In this document: one piece after another, positions 16,315-25,083 of the stretch | How the letters are laid out: every line of letters starts with the position of its first letter | How positions within the stretch are numbered: the first letter of the stretch is position 1 | Assembly: GCA_963702075.1 (NCBI GenBank) | Contig: OY969703.1 | Coordinates: forward strand, 2,480,001 to 2,544,000 | Direction of reading: 5' to 3' | Source: VAYN01 sp963702075 | GTDB taxonomy: Bacteria > Actinomycetota > Thermoleophilia > Solirubrobacterales > 70-9 | Length of the DNA: 64,000 nt | Notes under the pieces: model-generated | Told to the model about the DNA's origin: nothing | What the model saw: the letters and a program-made list of their open reading frames with translations, nothing else | The model's database searches: none | Position numbers and translations under genes: made by a program

Positions 16315-17448
16315 CTATTCGAGCAGGCCTGCGCACTTCTGCAGATCGGCCGGCGTCTGGGCCTTCTGCAGGCACTGCACGTATGCCTTCTGGGCGCCGG
16401 CACTGGCTCCGAGTTCCGAGCTGCTGCCCGAAGAGCTGCCGCCCCCCGAGGAGGCACCGGAGGACGACCCGCCCATCAGCCCTTCCAGCAGGCCACCAAG
16501 GCCGCCGCTGCCACCGGCTTCCAGCAGTTCGAGCGGGTTGACCCCGAGCTGCTTGAACAGCGATTCCAGGGGCTTGGCGTTCGACGGTTCCTCGAAGCTC
16601 TGTTCCTCGTTGACGCCGCTGAGGGTGATTTCCATTTCCAGTTCGACCTTTTCGCCCTTGGCTTCCGGCGGTTCAACCGTCAGTTCCATCGCGAACTTGC
16701 GGACGATGTTGTCGTCGCCAACGGCGATTTCGACGTGCGACTTCTTGATCGCCTTGCTGAGTTCGCCCTTGGCTTCTTCGAGTTCGTTCAGCGGCAGCGG
16801 GCCGGCGGCTTCGAGCTGCGAGCTGCAGGCGGGGTCTTCGGTCAGCTGGATCAGCGCGTCAATCCCGCCGTTGACGTCGAGGTCGCCGCTGACCTTGGTG
16901 GTCGAGGTTCCGTCGATGTCTTCCGAACCGTCGTTTTCGAGGTGTTCGGCGAACTGGCTGAACTTGATCCCTTCCGCGGCTTCCTGGCAGGCGGTCACGT
17001 CGGCTTCGGAGCCTTCCTGTTGCTGGGCCTGTTCAAAGGCGGACTTGAGGAAACCGAAGGTCGTCGGGTCGACTTCGTAGGGGGTGCCTTCATATTCGAC
17101 GAAGGCGCGGTCAGTGAGAAGCGTCAGGCCGCCGTCAAAGGCGATGTCTTCGCCCTGGGCGTTGCCGCTGGCTTCGACCTTCACTTCGGCCTGCGGGAGT
17201 TCACCTTTGGCGCCTGCTTCGAAGGGGCCCGAGAGGCTGGCTTCGAACTCACCGCCTTCGTCGCCTTCCGCGTTGACGTTCAGGGACATGTCGAATTCGC
17301 CGCTCTTCACGCCTTCGAGGCTGGCCTTTTCGATGACCTTTTGCGGATCTTCGTTACTGCTGTCGCTGCCACCGCCACCGCAGGCAGCGAAGACGCCCGC
17401 CAGAGCGGCCAGGGTCGCGAACAGCGCGAAAATGCGGATGCGGCTCAA
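16315..17448 (-). CDS. lipoprotein, LppX/LprG-like beta-sheet type (paralogue 1)
   Basis: The 377-aa protein has a lipoprotein signal peptide ending A-G-V-F-A-A-C, so it is tethered outside the membrane. The mature part repeats short beta strands (S-G-E-F-D-M-S-L-N-V, then E-V-K-V-E-A-S-G) as in LppX/LprAFG-like lipid-binding lipoproteins. Two cysteines near residues 153 and 208 may pair. A low-complexity Ser/Gly stretch (about 325-350) precedes a short C-terminal helix with two cysteines. The TTG start has GAGGAG upstream. It is homologous to the next gene, so the pair arose by tandem duplication. Substrate unknown. Confidence 0.78.
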   Translation of the reverse strand: MSRIRIFALFATLAALAGVFAACGGGGSDSSNEDPQKVIEKASLEGVKSGEFDMSLNVNAEGDEGGEFEASLSGPFEAGAKGELPQAEVKVEASGNAQGEDIAFDGGLTLLTDRAFVEYEGTPYEVDPTTFGFLKSAFEQAQQQEGSEADVTACQEAAEGIKFSQFAEHLENDGSEDIDGTSTTKVSGDLDVNGGIDALIQLTEDPACSSQLEAAGPLPLNELEEAKGELSKAIKKSHVEIAVGDDNIVRKFAMELTVEPPEAKGEKVELEMEITLSGVNEEQSFEEPSNAKPLESLFKQLGVNPLELLEAGGSGGLGGLLEGLMGGSSSGASSGGGSSSGSSSELGASAGAQKAYVQCLQKAQTPADLQKCAGLLE

Positions 17449-17529
17449 GAGATGGGGCTCCTCGTGATCGGAGAACAGGACCGAACTCGGATTCTAGGGG
17501 GCGCGGCTGGCGGCGGCCCACCGCCCCCT

Positions 17530-18552
17530 TCAGCCGGTTTCGCGGCCGAAGAGGCGATCGGCGAGCACGCCGAGCACGCCGACGTAGATTTCCCCGGCGT
17601 CGGCCTGCTGCACGTCCTGCCTGGTCAGGCCGAACTGCTTCAGGAGCGAGGCGTAGGGGCTGTACCCATGCGTTTGGGGAAGTTCGGTCACTTCGTTGAC
17701 ATGGCTCAGCCGCATCACGAGTTCGACTTCGAGTTCTTCGCTGCGCGGCAGTTCGACGTTGGCGAGGATCTTGAAGTAGCGGGCGACCCCGTGTTTGTCG
17801 ACGCTGAGCGTCAGCCGGGCCGCCGTCAAGCTTCCCTCCAGTTCCTTGGCCAGTCCTTCCAGCTCCGCCGCCGGCGGCACGCCGACGGCTTCCAGCTGCG
17901 CCTGGCAGCCGGGAGACTCTTCGCCCATTTTGATCAGCTCTTCGATGGCGGCAGAGGCGTCGAGATCGGCGCCCACCGTCTCCACTTTCACCCCGTCGAG
18001 GGTTTCGCCCTTTCCTTCGTAGGAGACGTGGTGGACGGCATTGGTGACGTTGAAGCCGTCCGCCGCTTCGACGCACGCCATCGCGTTGCCTGCGTCCCCT
18101 TCTTCTTCCTGGGCTGCTTCGAACTTCGATTTCAGTTCTTCGTAGCTCGCATGGTCGGGTTCGTAGACCTTGCCGGCGAAGTTGACGATCCACTTGTCCG
18201 CCCGCAAGAGCGGGCTGCCGAGGAATTCGACGTTGTGCCCGGCGAGATCGCCGTTCGATTCGATCGCCAGATCGACCTGCGGCAGCGCTTCTTCTCCCGC
18301 TCCCATGAAGTTGCCGAGGATTCGCATGTTGATTTCTTCAGGGTGCTTCTTGTAGCGGTCGACCTCGAAGGCGAGTTCGATTTCGCCGCTGTGCACGCCG
18401 TCGAAGTTGGCGACTTCGGCCTTACCCGCGGGCGAAGCCGGCAGTTCCGCGACCGTTTCGCCACCACCACTGCCACCGCCGCAACCGGCGATCGCGGCCG
18501 TGACGATCGCGAACACCACCATCACCAAAGCCCCCGCGCGATTCACCCTCAC
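17530..18552 (-). CDS. lipoprotein, LppX/LprG-like beta-sheet type (paralogue 2)
   Basis: The 340-aa protein has a lipobox near residue 23 (A-I-A-G-C). It shares strand order and motifs with the downstream paralogue: V-H-S-G-E-I-E-L-A-F, E-L-K-S-K-F-E-A-A-Q-E-E-E-G, A-C-V-E-A-A-D-G-F, and P-Y-A-S-L-L-K-Q-F-G-L near the end. It lacks the Ser/Gly tail of paralogue 1. A GTG start with GGGAGAG upstream is used. It probably binds a lipid or other hydrophobic ligand at the cell surface; this is inferred from the fold only. Confidence 0.76.
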   Translation of the reverse strand: MRVNRAGALVMVVFAIVTAAIAGCGGGSGGGETVAELPASPAGKAEVANFDGVHSGEIELAFEVDRYKKHPEEINMRILGNFMGAGEEALPQVDLAIESNGDLAGHNVEFLGSPLLRADKWIVNFAGKVYEPDHASYEELKSKFEAAQEEEGDAGNAMACVEAADGFNVTNAVHHVSYEGKGETLDGVKVETVGADLDASAAIEELIKMGEESPGCQAQLEAVGVPPAAELEGLAKELEGSLTAARLTLSVDKHGVARYFKILANVELPRSEELEVELVMRLSHVNEVTELPQTHGYSPYASLLKQFGLTRQDVQQADAGEIYVGVLGVLADRLFGRETG

Positions 18553-18614
18553 CCCGACTCTCCCTTATTGAACAGTAAAAGCGCGAGTATTCTAATCCGT
18601 ACTACTTAAGGCGC

Positions 18615-18634
18615 GCGGCGGCGCTGACCGCCGC
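18615..18634 (-). terminator. possible terminator hairpin between small membrane gene and lipoprotein gene
   Basis: GCGGCGG and CCGCCGC form a 7-bp stem with a 6-base loop, 37 bases after the stop of the small membrane protein gene. There is no clear T-run. Confidence 0.35.
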
Positions 18635-18671
18635 TGTCACCCCGGGATTGTTCGATCGGCGCCGCCCGTTG

Positions 18672-18866
18672 TCAGGCCGTCACGTGGGCAAAGAACGGGA
18701 GCAGAAAGGCACCCAGGGCGATCAAGGCCACCCCAGCCGCGACGAGCCAGCGCGCCCCCGCGAGGTGGCCGAGAGTCCCGACCGCAAAGCCGGCGAGCAT
18801 CACCGCTATGTAAGGGGTGACGCTCTGCGGAAGGAGCGCCGCCAGCGGAAGGACGAGGTCGAGCAC
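18672..18866 (-). CDS. small two-helix membrane protein
   Basis: The 64-aa protein has two hydrophobic helices (about residues 5-33 and 40-60) joined by H-L-A-G-A-R. I recognise no family. It is divergent from the MoxR-like gene, and the two starts lie only 23 bases apart, so their promoters overlap. It could be a short spurious frame, but the composition is clearly that of a membrane protein. Confidence 0.55.
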   Translation of the reverse strand: MLDLVLPLAALLPQSVTPYIAVMLAGFAVGTLGHLAGARWLVAAGVALIALGAFLLPFFAHVTA

Positions 18867-18877
18867 GAGCGCCTGAT

Positions 18878-18883
18878 TATCAT
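18878..18883 (+). promoter_or_regulatory. -10 element TATCAT, leaderless-type, for the MoxR-like gene
   Basis: TATCAT ends 6 bases before the GTG at 18890. Confidence 0.5.
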
Positions 18884-18889
18884 CGGCCC

Positions 18890-19774
18890 GTGCAACAAGG
18901 GTCCGTCGCAGAGGTCAAGGAAGCGCTCGCCGCGGTCGGCTACCTCGCCGACGAGCCGGCGGCACTGGTCTCCTTCCTCGCCCAGAAGCTGGGCAAGCCC
19001 GTGCTGGTCGAGGGGCCGGCAGGGGTCGGCAAGACCGAGCTGGCGAAGGCGCTCTCCCGCGCCACCGGCCGGGAGCTGGTGCGGCTGCAGTGCTATGAGG
19101 GCCTCGACGAGGCGAAGGCGATGTACGAGTGGAATTACCGCAAGCAATTACTGCGGATCCAGGCCGGCGGCTCTCAGGGCGACTGGGACGACGTCCAGGA
19201 CGACATCTTCAGCTCCGAGTTCCTGCTGACGCGGCCGCTGATGCAGGCGATCTCCAGCCCCGAGCCGGTAGTGCTGCTGATCGACGAGATCGACAAGACC
19301 GACCAGGAGTTCGAGGCGATGCTGCTCGAGCTGCTCTCCGACTTCCAGATGACGATCCCCGAGCTGGGGCGGATCGAGGCGACGACGATGCCGATCGTCG
19401 TCCTCACTTCGAACGACTCGCGCGAGCTGACCGAGGCGCTGAAGCGGCGCTGCCTCTACCTCTGGCTCGACTACCCCGAGCTGGAGCGGGAGATGGAGAT
19501 CGTCCGCCTGCACTCCCCCGAGCTGCCGGAGACGCTGGCGCGGCGGCTGGTCGAGGTGATCCGGATGGTCCGCGACCTCGACCTGAAAAAGCCGCCCTCG
19601 ATCGCCGAGTCGATCGACTGGGCGAGGACGCTGCTGCTGATGGGAGCCGAGGACATCGACCGCGAGACCTTCACCCAATCGATGTCGATCATCGTCAAGC
19701 ACCGCACCGACATCGACCTGGTCGCCGAGCGGGTCGGGGTGAAACTTGCCGACCCCCTACGGACCGAAGGCTGA
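18890..19774 (+). CDS. MoxR/CoxD-like AAA+ ATPase
   Basis: The 294-aa protein is a complete single AAA+ module. Walker A G-P-A-G-V-G-K-T is at residues 42-49, Walker B L-L-I-D-E-I-D-K near 123-130, sensor 1 V-L-T-S-N, and an arginine-finger-like K-R-R-C near 188. MoxR ATPases work with a von Willebrand factor A (VWA) protein as chaperones that remodel or insert metals into large enzymes. The CoxE-like VWA gene directly downstream, overlapping by 29 bases, is the expected partner. No molybdenum hydroxylase subunits are present here, so the client is unknown. Confidence 0.88.
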   Translation: MQQGSVAEVKEALAAVGYLADEPAALVSFLAQKLGKPVLVEGPAGVGKTELAKALSRATGRELVRLQCYEGLDEAKAMYEWNYRKQLLRIQAGGSQGDWDDVQDDIFSSEFLLTRPLMQAISSPEPVVLLIDEIDKTDQEFEAMLLELLSDFQMTIPELGRIEATTMPIVVLTSNDSRELTEALKRRCLYLWLDYPELEREMEIVRLHSPELPETLARRLVEVIRMVRDLDLKKPPSIAESIDWARTLLLMGAEDIDRETFTQSMSIIVKHRTDIDLVAERVGVKLADPLRTEG

Positions 19775-21152
19775 CGCCGGGCCGCCGGGGCTGGCGGCGA
19801 AGCTGCTCGGCTTCTGCGAGGAGCTGCGCGGCGAGGGGGTCGCGGTCGGCACCTCGGAGATGCTCGACGCCTTCGCGGCGCTGAGCGAGGTCGACTGGAC
19901 CCGGCGCGAGGACTTCCGCGAGGCGCTGGCGGCGACGATCGCCAAGTCCCAGGACGACCGCCGCGTCTTCGAGCTGCTCTTCGAGCGCTACTTCTTCCGC
20001 ACCGCCGAGGCCGAGGCGGTCCAGCGCGACATCACCGAGCACAGCGAGGGGGCTCCCCCGGCGGGCGAAGGCGAGCGCTTCGACATGAGCGAGCTGAGCG
20101 AAGCGATCCGCGAGGCGATGGAAGCCGGCGACGAGGACCGGATGCGCGACCTGGCGCGGCTGGCGATCGCCGCCTTCGGCCGCGCCGAGGGATCCGGCGT
20201 GGTCGGCGTCGACGTGCAGCGGATCCGACGCACCCTCGGGCTGACCGCCGGCCAGCAGCCGCCCGCCGAGGACGGCAGCGAGCGCCCGCCGATCGACCGC
20301 GAGCAGCTGACCGGCTTCGAGCGCCACCTGCGGCGCGAGCTCGAGCGCGACCTGATCGAGCGCACCGAGACGCTACCCCCCTCGCGACCCCTGGCCGAGC
20401 TCGACCGGGCGCTACCGACCAGCCCGACGCAGGATCTTGCCGCCGTCCACCGCGCCGTCGGGCAGATGAAGCGCCGGCTGGCGACGCTGGGGCACGAGCA
20501 GCGCGGCCGCAACAAGGGGCAGATGGTCGACGTGCGGCGGACGATGCGCGCCTCGCTGGAGACCGGCGGGGTGCCGCTGCGTCTGCGCTACCGACCGAAG
20601 CGACCGCGGCGCCCGGAGATCTACGTGCTCTGCGACGTCTCCACCTCGGTCACCTCGGCCAGCGTCTTCTTCCTCTCGGTGCTCCACGCGCTGCACGACT
20701 CGTTCCGGAAACTGCGCAGCTTCGTCTTCATCGAGCGGATCTCCGAGGTCACCGACGTCTTCGAGCATGAGCGCGACTTCGCCACCGTCGCCCAGAAGAT
20801 CTCCAGCGAGGGCGGCGTCGCCGACGTCTCCGGCTACACCGACTACGGCCGCGTCTGGCTCGAGTTCCTCGAGGAGATCTCCGAAGACCTCGACCCGCGC
20901 TCGACCGTGATCGTGCTCGGCGACGCCCGCACCAACGGCCGTGAGCCCCACGCCGAGGTCTTCGCCCGGGTCGCCGAAAAGGCAGGTCGCCTGTTCTGGC
21001 TCAACCCCGAGCCGAAGCTCTACTGGAACTACGGCGACTCGGTGATGGCCGCCTACGAGCGCTACTGCGACGGCGCCTTCGAGTGCTGGACGACCAAACA
21101 CCTGGAGAACTTCGTCAACGTGGTCGCCGGCGCCTCGCCCGCCGCCGAATGA
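19746..21152 (+). CDS. CoxE-like VWA-domain protein
   Basis: The 468-aa protein has a helical N-terminal half and a C-terminal VWA domain (from about residue 285). The domain opens V-L-C-D-V-S-T-S-V-T, giving the metal-ion-dependent adhesion site D-x-S-x-S with the conserved acid later in G-D-A-R-T-N. These proteins pair with MoxR ATPases, as CoxE does with CoxD in maturation of carbon monoxide dehydrogenase. The start is a TTG inside the 3' end of the ATPase gene. The last base pair overlaps the phosphatase start (ATGA), making a three-gene operon. Confidence 0.86.
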   Translation: MPTPYGPKADAGPPGLAAKLLGFCEELRGEGVAVGTSEMLDAFAALSEVDWTRREDFREALAATIAKSQDDRRVFELLFERYFFRTAEAEAVQRDITEHSEGAPPAGEGERFDMSELSEAIREAMEAGDEDRMRDLARLAIAAFGRAEGSGVVGVDVQRIRRTLGLTAGQQPPAEDGSERPPIDREQLTGFERHLRRELERDLIERTETLPPSRPLAELDRALPTSPTQDLAAVHRAVGQMKRRLATLGHEQRGRNKGQMVDVRRTMRASLETGGVPLRLRYRPKRPRRPEIYVLCDVSTSVTSASVFFLSVLHALHDSFRKLRSFVFIERISEVTDVFEHERDFATVAQKISSEGGVADVSGYTDYGRVWLEFLEEISEDLDPRSTVIVLGDARTNGREPHAEVFARVAEKAGRLFWLNPEPKLYWNYGDSVMAAYERYCDGAFECWTTKHLENFVNVVAGASPAAE

Positions 21153-21712
21153 GCCGGGCGCTTCTCCTCCGCCACGGCGAGTCGGTCCACAACGCCGCCC
21201 GCAGCGGCGAGCCGGCGCCGCACTCCAACGGCGACCGCCTGACCGAGAAGGGAGTCGACCAGGCACGCGCGGCCGGCGCCGCCCTGCGCGAGTACGGCGT
21301 CACCCGCCTGCTCAGCAGCCCCCTGCGGCGGGCGCGGGAAACGGCGCAGGCGATCGGCGACGCTCTCGACCTCGACGCCGAGGAAATTGACTACGTGGGC
21401 GAGCTCACTTCTGGCGAGACCTTCGAACAGGCGATAGAGCGGGTACGGCGGCTGAAGGCCGAGCTCGAGGCGGGCGCGGCCGGCGAGCTGCCGCTGCTGG
21501 TCACCCACGGCATCTTCACCCGCTTCTTCCTCCTCGACTCGGTCCTCGGCGATCGTTTCGCGCCTGAGATGGCCGCCGGGATCTGGAACCTCGGCTCGCA
21601 CAACTGCGGCCTCTCGGTCTTCGCCCACGGCGAGAGCCGCGACCCGCTGGGTCAGCCGATCCCCGGCTGGACCTGCCTCACCTGGATGGAGCGGCCGTGG
21701 AGTCGCCCCTGA
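21149..21712 (+). CDS. histidine phosphatase family protein
   Basis: The 187-aa protein is a phosphoglycerate-mutase-like phosphatase. The catalytic R-H-G motif is in L-L-L-R-H-G-E-S at residues 5-12, the second conserved segment is S-S-P-L-R-R-A-R-E-T-A near 54-64, and the later histidine is in V-T-H-G near 118. The phosphate ester substrate cannot be named. The ATG overlaps the upstream stop codon (ATGA), which decides the start. Its 3' end overlaps the convergent sulfatase by 35 bases. Confidence 0.85.
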   Translation: MSRALLLRHGESVHNAARSGEPAPHSNGDRLTEKGVDQARAAGAALREYGVTRLLSSPLRRARETAQAIGDALDLDAEEIDYVGELTSGETFEQAIERVRRLKAELEAGAAGELPLLVTHGIFTRFFLLDSVLGDRFAPEMAAGIWNLGSHNCGLSVFAHGESRDPLGQPIPGWTCLTWMERPWSRP

Positions 21713-23000
21713 AAATCTGCACCGTGTCCGGCGAGACCTGCTCCTGCGGGGTGACGATCGCCCCCTCCGGCGGCACCACCGGCCCGTCCAACAACGGATC
21801 GTCGGTCTCCCGCATCCACGCCTCGAGCCGCTCGCGCATCTGCGCCAGCACCTCGGCCTGCCTGGGGTCCTCGACGACGTTCTGTCCCTCCTGCGGGTCG
21901 AGCACCAGGTCGTAGAGCTGCTCCTCCGGGACCACCTGGTCCCCCCACCCCGCCGCGACCAGCAGCTCCTTGGTGTCGCTGTCATCGCAGTTAGCCAGCA
22001 CCGGATGCGGGTATTCGTCGAACTTCCTTATGTACTTCCAACGCTCGGTCCGGATAGCCCGGTGAGGCTGGTAGGCAGCGTGGTAGGTCGTCTCGCTGAA
22101 GATCGCGTCGTGGAGGCGGTCGACCTCCCCCCGCACCAGCGGCATCAGCGAAGCGCCTTGCAGCCAGTCGGGATGCTCGGTCCCGGCCAGGTCGCAGAGG
22201 GTCGGGTAGACGTCGAGGTGGCTGACCGGCGCGTCGATCACCTTGCCGCCGGCGAAGCCGGGACCGCGCATGATCATCATCACCCCGGTGCCACGGTCGA
22301 AGAGCGTCGCCTTGGCGCCGGGGAAAGCGATCCCATGGTCGGTCGTGCAGAGGACGAGCGTGTCCTCGACAAGGCCGAAGTCGTGCAGGGCGTGGAGCAC
22401 CGCTCCGACGCCCTGGTCGAGCGAGCGGGCGCTGGCCTTGAACGCGGCCATGTCGCGGCGGGTCACCGCGGTATCCGGGAGGTTGGCCGGCGGCAGCGAG
22501 TAGAGCGTGTCGCGAACCGAGGTCGGGGCCGAGAAGTCGCGATGGGTCTCGAAGAAGCCGACCGACATAAACCAGGGCTCCGGCGGCGCCTCCTTCAGCG
22601 CCTTGATCGTCAGCGGCGCGACGAAGGAGGCGTGGTTGGAATCGACCGGGACGATCTCGTCGTAGCCGATCACCTCAGGTTCGATCGAGATGTGCTGCTC
22701 GCCGATCAGGGTCGAGTGGTAACCCGCCCCGCGCAGGGTGTGGACCCAGTGCTGGCCGTAATCGTTCAGCTTCCAGCCGCGATGGGCGAGGCCGAGCATG
22801 CCGTTGTTGTGGCAGTAGAGGCCGGTGAGAAGGCTGGCGCGGCTGCCCGAGCAGGTCGGCGCGGCGCAGAAGGCCTCGCGGAACAGGACCCCCTGGTCGG
22901 CCAGCATCTGGATGTTCGGAGTGGGTACCTGGAACCCGTAAGGCTGGACGTAGCGGCCGGTGTCGTGGGAGTGGATATAGAGGATGTTCGGAGGGCGCAT
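21678..23000 (-). CDS. type I sulfatase family protein
   Basis: The 440-aa protein is an arylsulfatase/heparan-sulfamidase-type enzyme. It has an N-terminal P-N-I-L-Y-I-H-S-H-D-T-G-R-Y, and the site of the formylglycine is C50 in C-S-G-S-R. It also has T-D-H-G near 243 and a C-terminal L-Y-D-L-V-x-D-P-x-E segment. The usual maturation motif is C-x-P/A-x-R; here the third position is Gly, a variant that may still be modified. No signal peptide is visible, so it is probably cytoplasmic or exported by another route. It is divergent from a sulfotransferase gene. Confidence 0.85.
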   Translation of the reverse strand: MRPPNILYIHSHDTGRYVQPYGFQVPTPNIQMLADQGVLFREAFCAAPTCSGSRASLLTGLYCHNNGMLGLAHRGWKLNDYGQHWVHTLRGAGYHSTLIGEQHISIEPEVIGYDEIVPVDSNHASFVAPLTIKALKEAPPEPWFMSVGFFETHRDFSAPTSVRDTLYSLPPANLPDTAVTRRDMAAFKASARSLDQGVGAVLHALHDFGLVEDTLVLCTTDHGIAFPGAKATLFDRGTGVMMIMRGPGFAGGKVIDAPVSHLDVYPTLCDLAGTEHPDWLQGASLMPLVRGEVDRLHDAIFSETTYHAAYQPHRAIRTERWKYIRKFDEYPHPVLANCDDSDTKELLVAAGWGDQVVPEEQLYDLVLDPQEGQNVVEDPRQAEVLAQMRERLEAWMRETDDPLLDGPVVPPEGAIVTPQEQVSPDTVQIFRGDSTAAPSR

Positions 23001-23068
23001 GGTCCCTTCAGGTTATCGATCCCACCTTGTTTATATGTTTGTTGATAAGGATAGTTAGGAACAGTATC

Positions 23069-23989
23069 TTGACCGCTAGGCACCCCGATCGCTCTTATCT
23101 CGTCTGCGCCACGCCCCGCAGCGGCAGCACCCTGGTCTGCCACGCGCTGGAGGAAACCGGCGTCGCCGGCCGCCCCGAGGAGTACTTCGAGGCCCTCCGC
23201 CACAGCGGCCGCCCGCGCCGGCCGGAGGAATACTTCCTCGGCGTCGAGGACCAGTCGATCCGCGACCACCTCGGCGAGCGCAGCGTCGGCAACGACCCGC
23301 CTCCCCGCTCCCCGCTCTGGAGCCGCGCCGCTTACGACCGCTATCTCGAGTGGGCCTTCGAGACCGGCACCACCGAGAACGGCGTCTTCGGGGCGAAGCT
23401 GATGTGGGGCTACTTCGGCGAGTTCGTCAGCCTCCTGCGCAACGTTCCCGCCTACCGCGACGTGCCGCTGGCCGAGCTCCTCCCGACTGTCTTCCCCGAC
23501 CTCACCTTCGTCCGCATCGTCCGCGCCAACAAGGTGAGGCAGGCGGTCTCGCTGTGGAAGGCGGTGCAGACGGCGACCTGGCGCGAAGACAGCGCCGGGG
23601 CCGAGGTGGCCTCGATCGAAGGCAATGGGGCCGCCTACCAGAGCTTCATCGAGGAGCACCGGCCCCAACTGCGCTTCCACTACCGGGCGATCGACCACCT
23701 GCTCGACCAACTACTGATCGAAGAGGCCTCCTGGGACGCCTTCTTCGAGCACTCGGGCATCAAGCCGGTCCTCGTCCTCTACGAGAATTTCGCCGCCGAC
23801 TACGAGACCAGCACCCACAACCTGCTCGAGCGCCTCAGCCTCTCCTGCCCCGAGGGCTTCGAGTTCGAGCCACGGATGAAGAAGCAGTCGGACAAGGTCA
23901 ATGACGACTGGACCAGGCGCTACAGCGAGCTGCGACTGGGTCGCGACTTCGACCTCGACCCGGTGCCGGTCGAAGGGAAAGCCTCCTGA
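23069..23989 (+). CDS. Stf0-like sulfotransferase
   Basis: The 306-aa protein has the Stf0 signature. The PAPS-binding loop is A-T-P-R-S-G-S-T-L near residue 14, E-Y-F-E-A-L follows, and V-R-A-N-K-V-R-Q-A-V-S-L-W-K-A-V-Q-T-A-T-W lies near 150-170. Stf0 of mycobacteria sulfates trehalose for sulfolipid synthesis; the acceptor here is unknown. The TTG at 23069 is chosen because AGGA lies 8 bases upstream and the product begins just before the PAPS loop. The frame is open to 23027. The AT-rich 60-base stretch between it and the divergent sulfatase probably holds both promoters. Confidence 0.83.
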   Translation: MTARHPDRSYLVCATPRSGSTLVCHALEETGVAGRPEEYFEALRHSGRPRRPEEYFLGVEDQSIRDHLGERSVGNDPPPRSPLWSRAAYDRYLEWAFETGTTENGVFGAKLMWGYFGEFVSLLRNVPAYRDVPLAELLPTVFPDLTFVRIVRANKVRQAVSLWKAVQTATWREDSAGAEVASIEGNGAAYQSFIEEHRPQLRFHYRAIDHLLDQLLIEEASWDAFFEHSGIKPVLVLYENFAADYETSTHNLLERLSLSCPEGFEFEPRMKKQSDKVNDDWTRRYSELRLGRDFDLDPVPVEGKAS

Positions 23990-23995
23990 GTCGAC

Positions 23996-25057
23996 TCAGC
24001 TCGGGGGATCGAGAACTACCTCTTCCGCGACGCGCCAACTGGGTGCCTGATCCTCCTTCACAAGCAGGTATTCGACCTTGTCGGGATTCGACGCGGCCAC
24101 TCTCATTCCGGCGACGATGAAGTCACCCTCGCTCGGTTCCGGTTTCGTCCAGGTCGCCTTCCATCCTTTGCTCCAAGGAACGACGTGGGTGGTGTCCCTC
24201 CGGGCCGCGATGGCTCGCGCCAGCATGTCCGCCGCGGCCACGACGACTATCGCAGCGATCGTGGCGATCAGGACCCCCTCACGCACTCCGAAGGGGACAT
24301 CGCCACTGTCGCCGAAGATGAACTCGAACCCCTTCTTCCAGGCGGTCAGCACGGCCGCAAGCGAAAGCACTCCTGCAGTGCCCAGAGTGATGTTCATCGC
24401 CGGTGCCTTGATGGGTGAGACCTGGACGGCACGGTTTCTAAGTGAGCTCATGAATCCTTTCCTTTTGCTGGGTTCAGCCGGGCCTGAATCAAGCCACTCT
24501 TTCCCGGCGCGTCTCTCCTTTGCAATCGATCCGATCCAAACCAGCTCGGTAGCCGCGGCCGTGACGGCGACCACGACGGCCGCGAGCCGAAAACCTCCTA
24601 AATCAATGACGTTTGCGCCCGTCTTCGGGATCAGGGCAACCGCGAGCCCGGCCAAGAGGAAGACGATTCCGAGGTGGTAAGTCATCCGGAAACGGAAGGA
24701 CCACTTCCGATATAGGCCACGCGCCTCCCACTGTTCGTTGCGCACCTGCTCGCGCCTCTCCTCGACATCGAGATCAGGCCACCAGGCTTCGAGTTCGGCG
24801 GGTGCAACCGAGTACTGCCGAGCGAAGAAACCGAACTGGACGGCGTAAATCAGGAAGACGGTGGCAGTGACAAGCAGAAACGCGGCGCAGTCGACATAAC
24901 GGAAATCGCCGGTGTTCGTGATCACGAGCCCCGCGAACGTGAACCCGAAGCCGGCCAGAAGCGGGGTGGCGATGCTGCCGGCGCTCTCCAGCGCAGCGGG
25001 GTATCCTGGGGGGTCGGGGATGTCCCAAGTCGGTTGGGGAAAGGCCTCTGGCTTCAT
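23996..25057 (-). CDS. multi-pass membrane protein of unknown function
   Basis: The 353-aa protein has about six hydrophobic segments (near residues 25-48, 57-80, 125-147, 152-177, 222-245 and 262-288). A charged loop lies between the second and third and a soluble tail of about 55 residues ends it. I recognise no family. Codon use is a little less GC-biased than in the neighbours. It follows the zinc-ribbon-like gene by 26 bases on the same strand, so the two are likely co-transcribed. Confidence 0.7.
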   Translation of the reverse strand: MKPEAFPQPTWDIPDPPGYPAALESAGSIATPLLAGFGFTFAGLVITNTGDFRYVDCAAFLLVTATVFLIYAVQFGFFARQYSVAPAELEAWWPDLDVEERREQVRNEQWEARGLYRKWSFRFRMTYHLGIVFLLAGLAVALIPKTGANVIDLGGFRLAAVVVAVTAAATELVWIGSIAKERRAGKEWLDSGPAEPSKRKGFMSSLRNRAVQVSPIKAPAMNITLGTAGVLSLAAVLTAWKKGFEFIFGDSGDVPFGVREGVLIATIAAIVVVAAADMLARAIAARRDTTHVVPWSKGWKATWTKPEPSEGDFIVAGMRVAASNPDKVEYLLVKEDQAPSWRVAEEVVLDPPS

Positions 25058-25083
25058 CTTGGAATCGGCTACCCGTCCGGCGA

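Noticed and set aside
23027..23068. Start of the sulfotransferase at the first in-frame TTG (23027)
   Set aside because: It gives 14 extra residues rich in Ile, Leu and Arg from AT-rich promoter-like DNA, and the Shine-Dalgarno lies before 23069.
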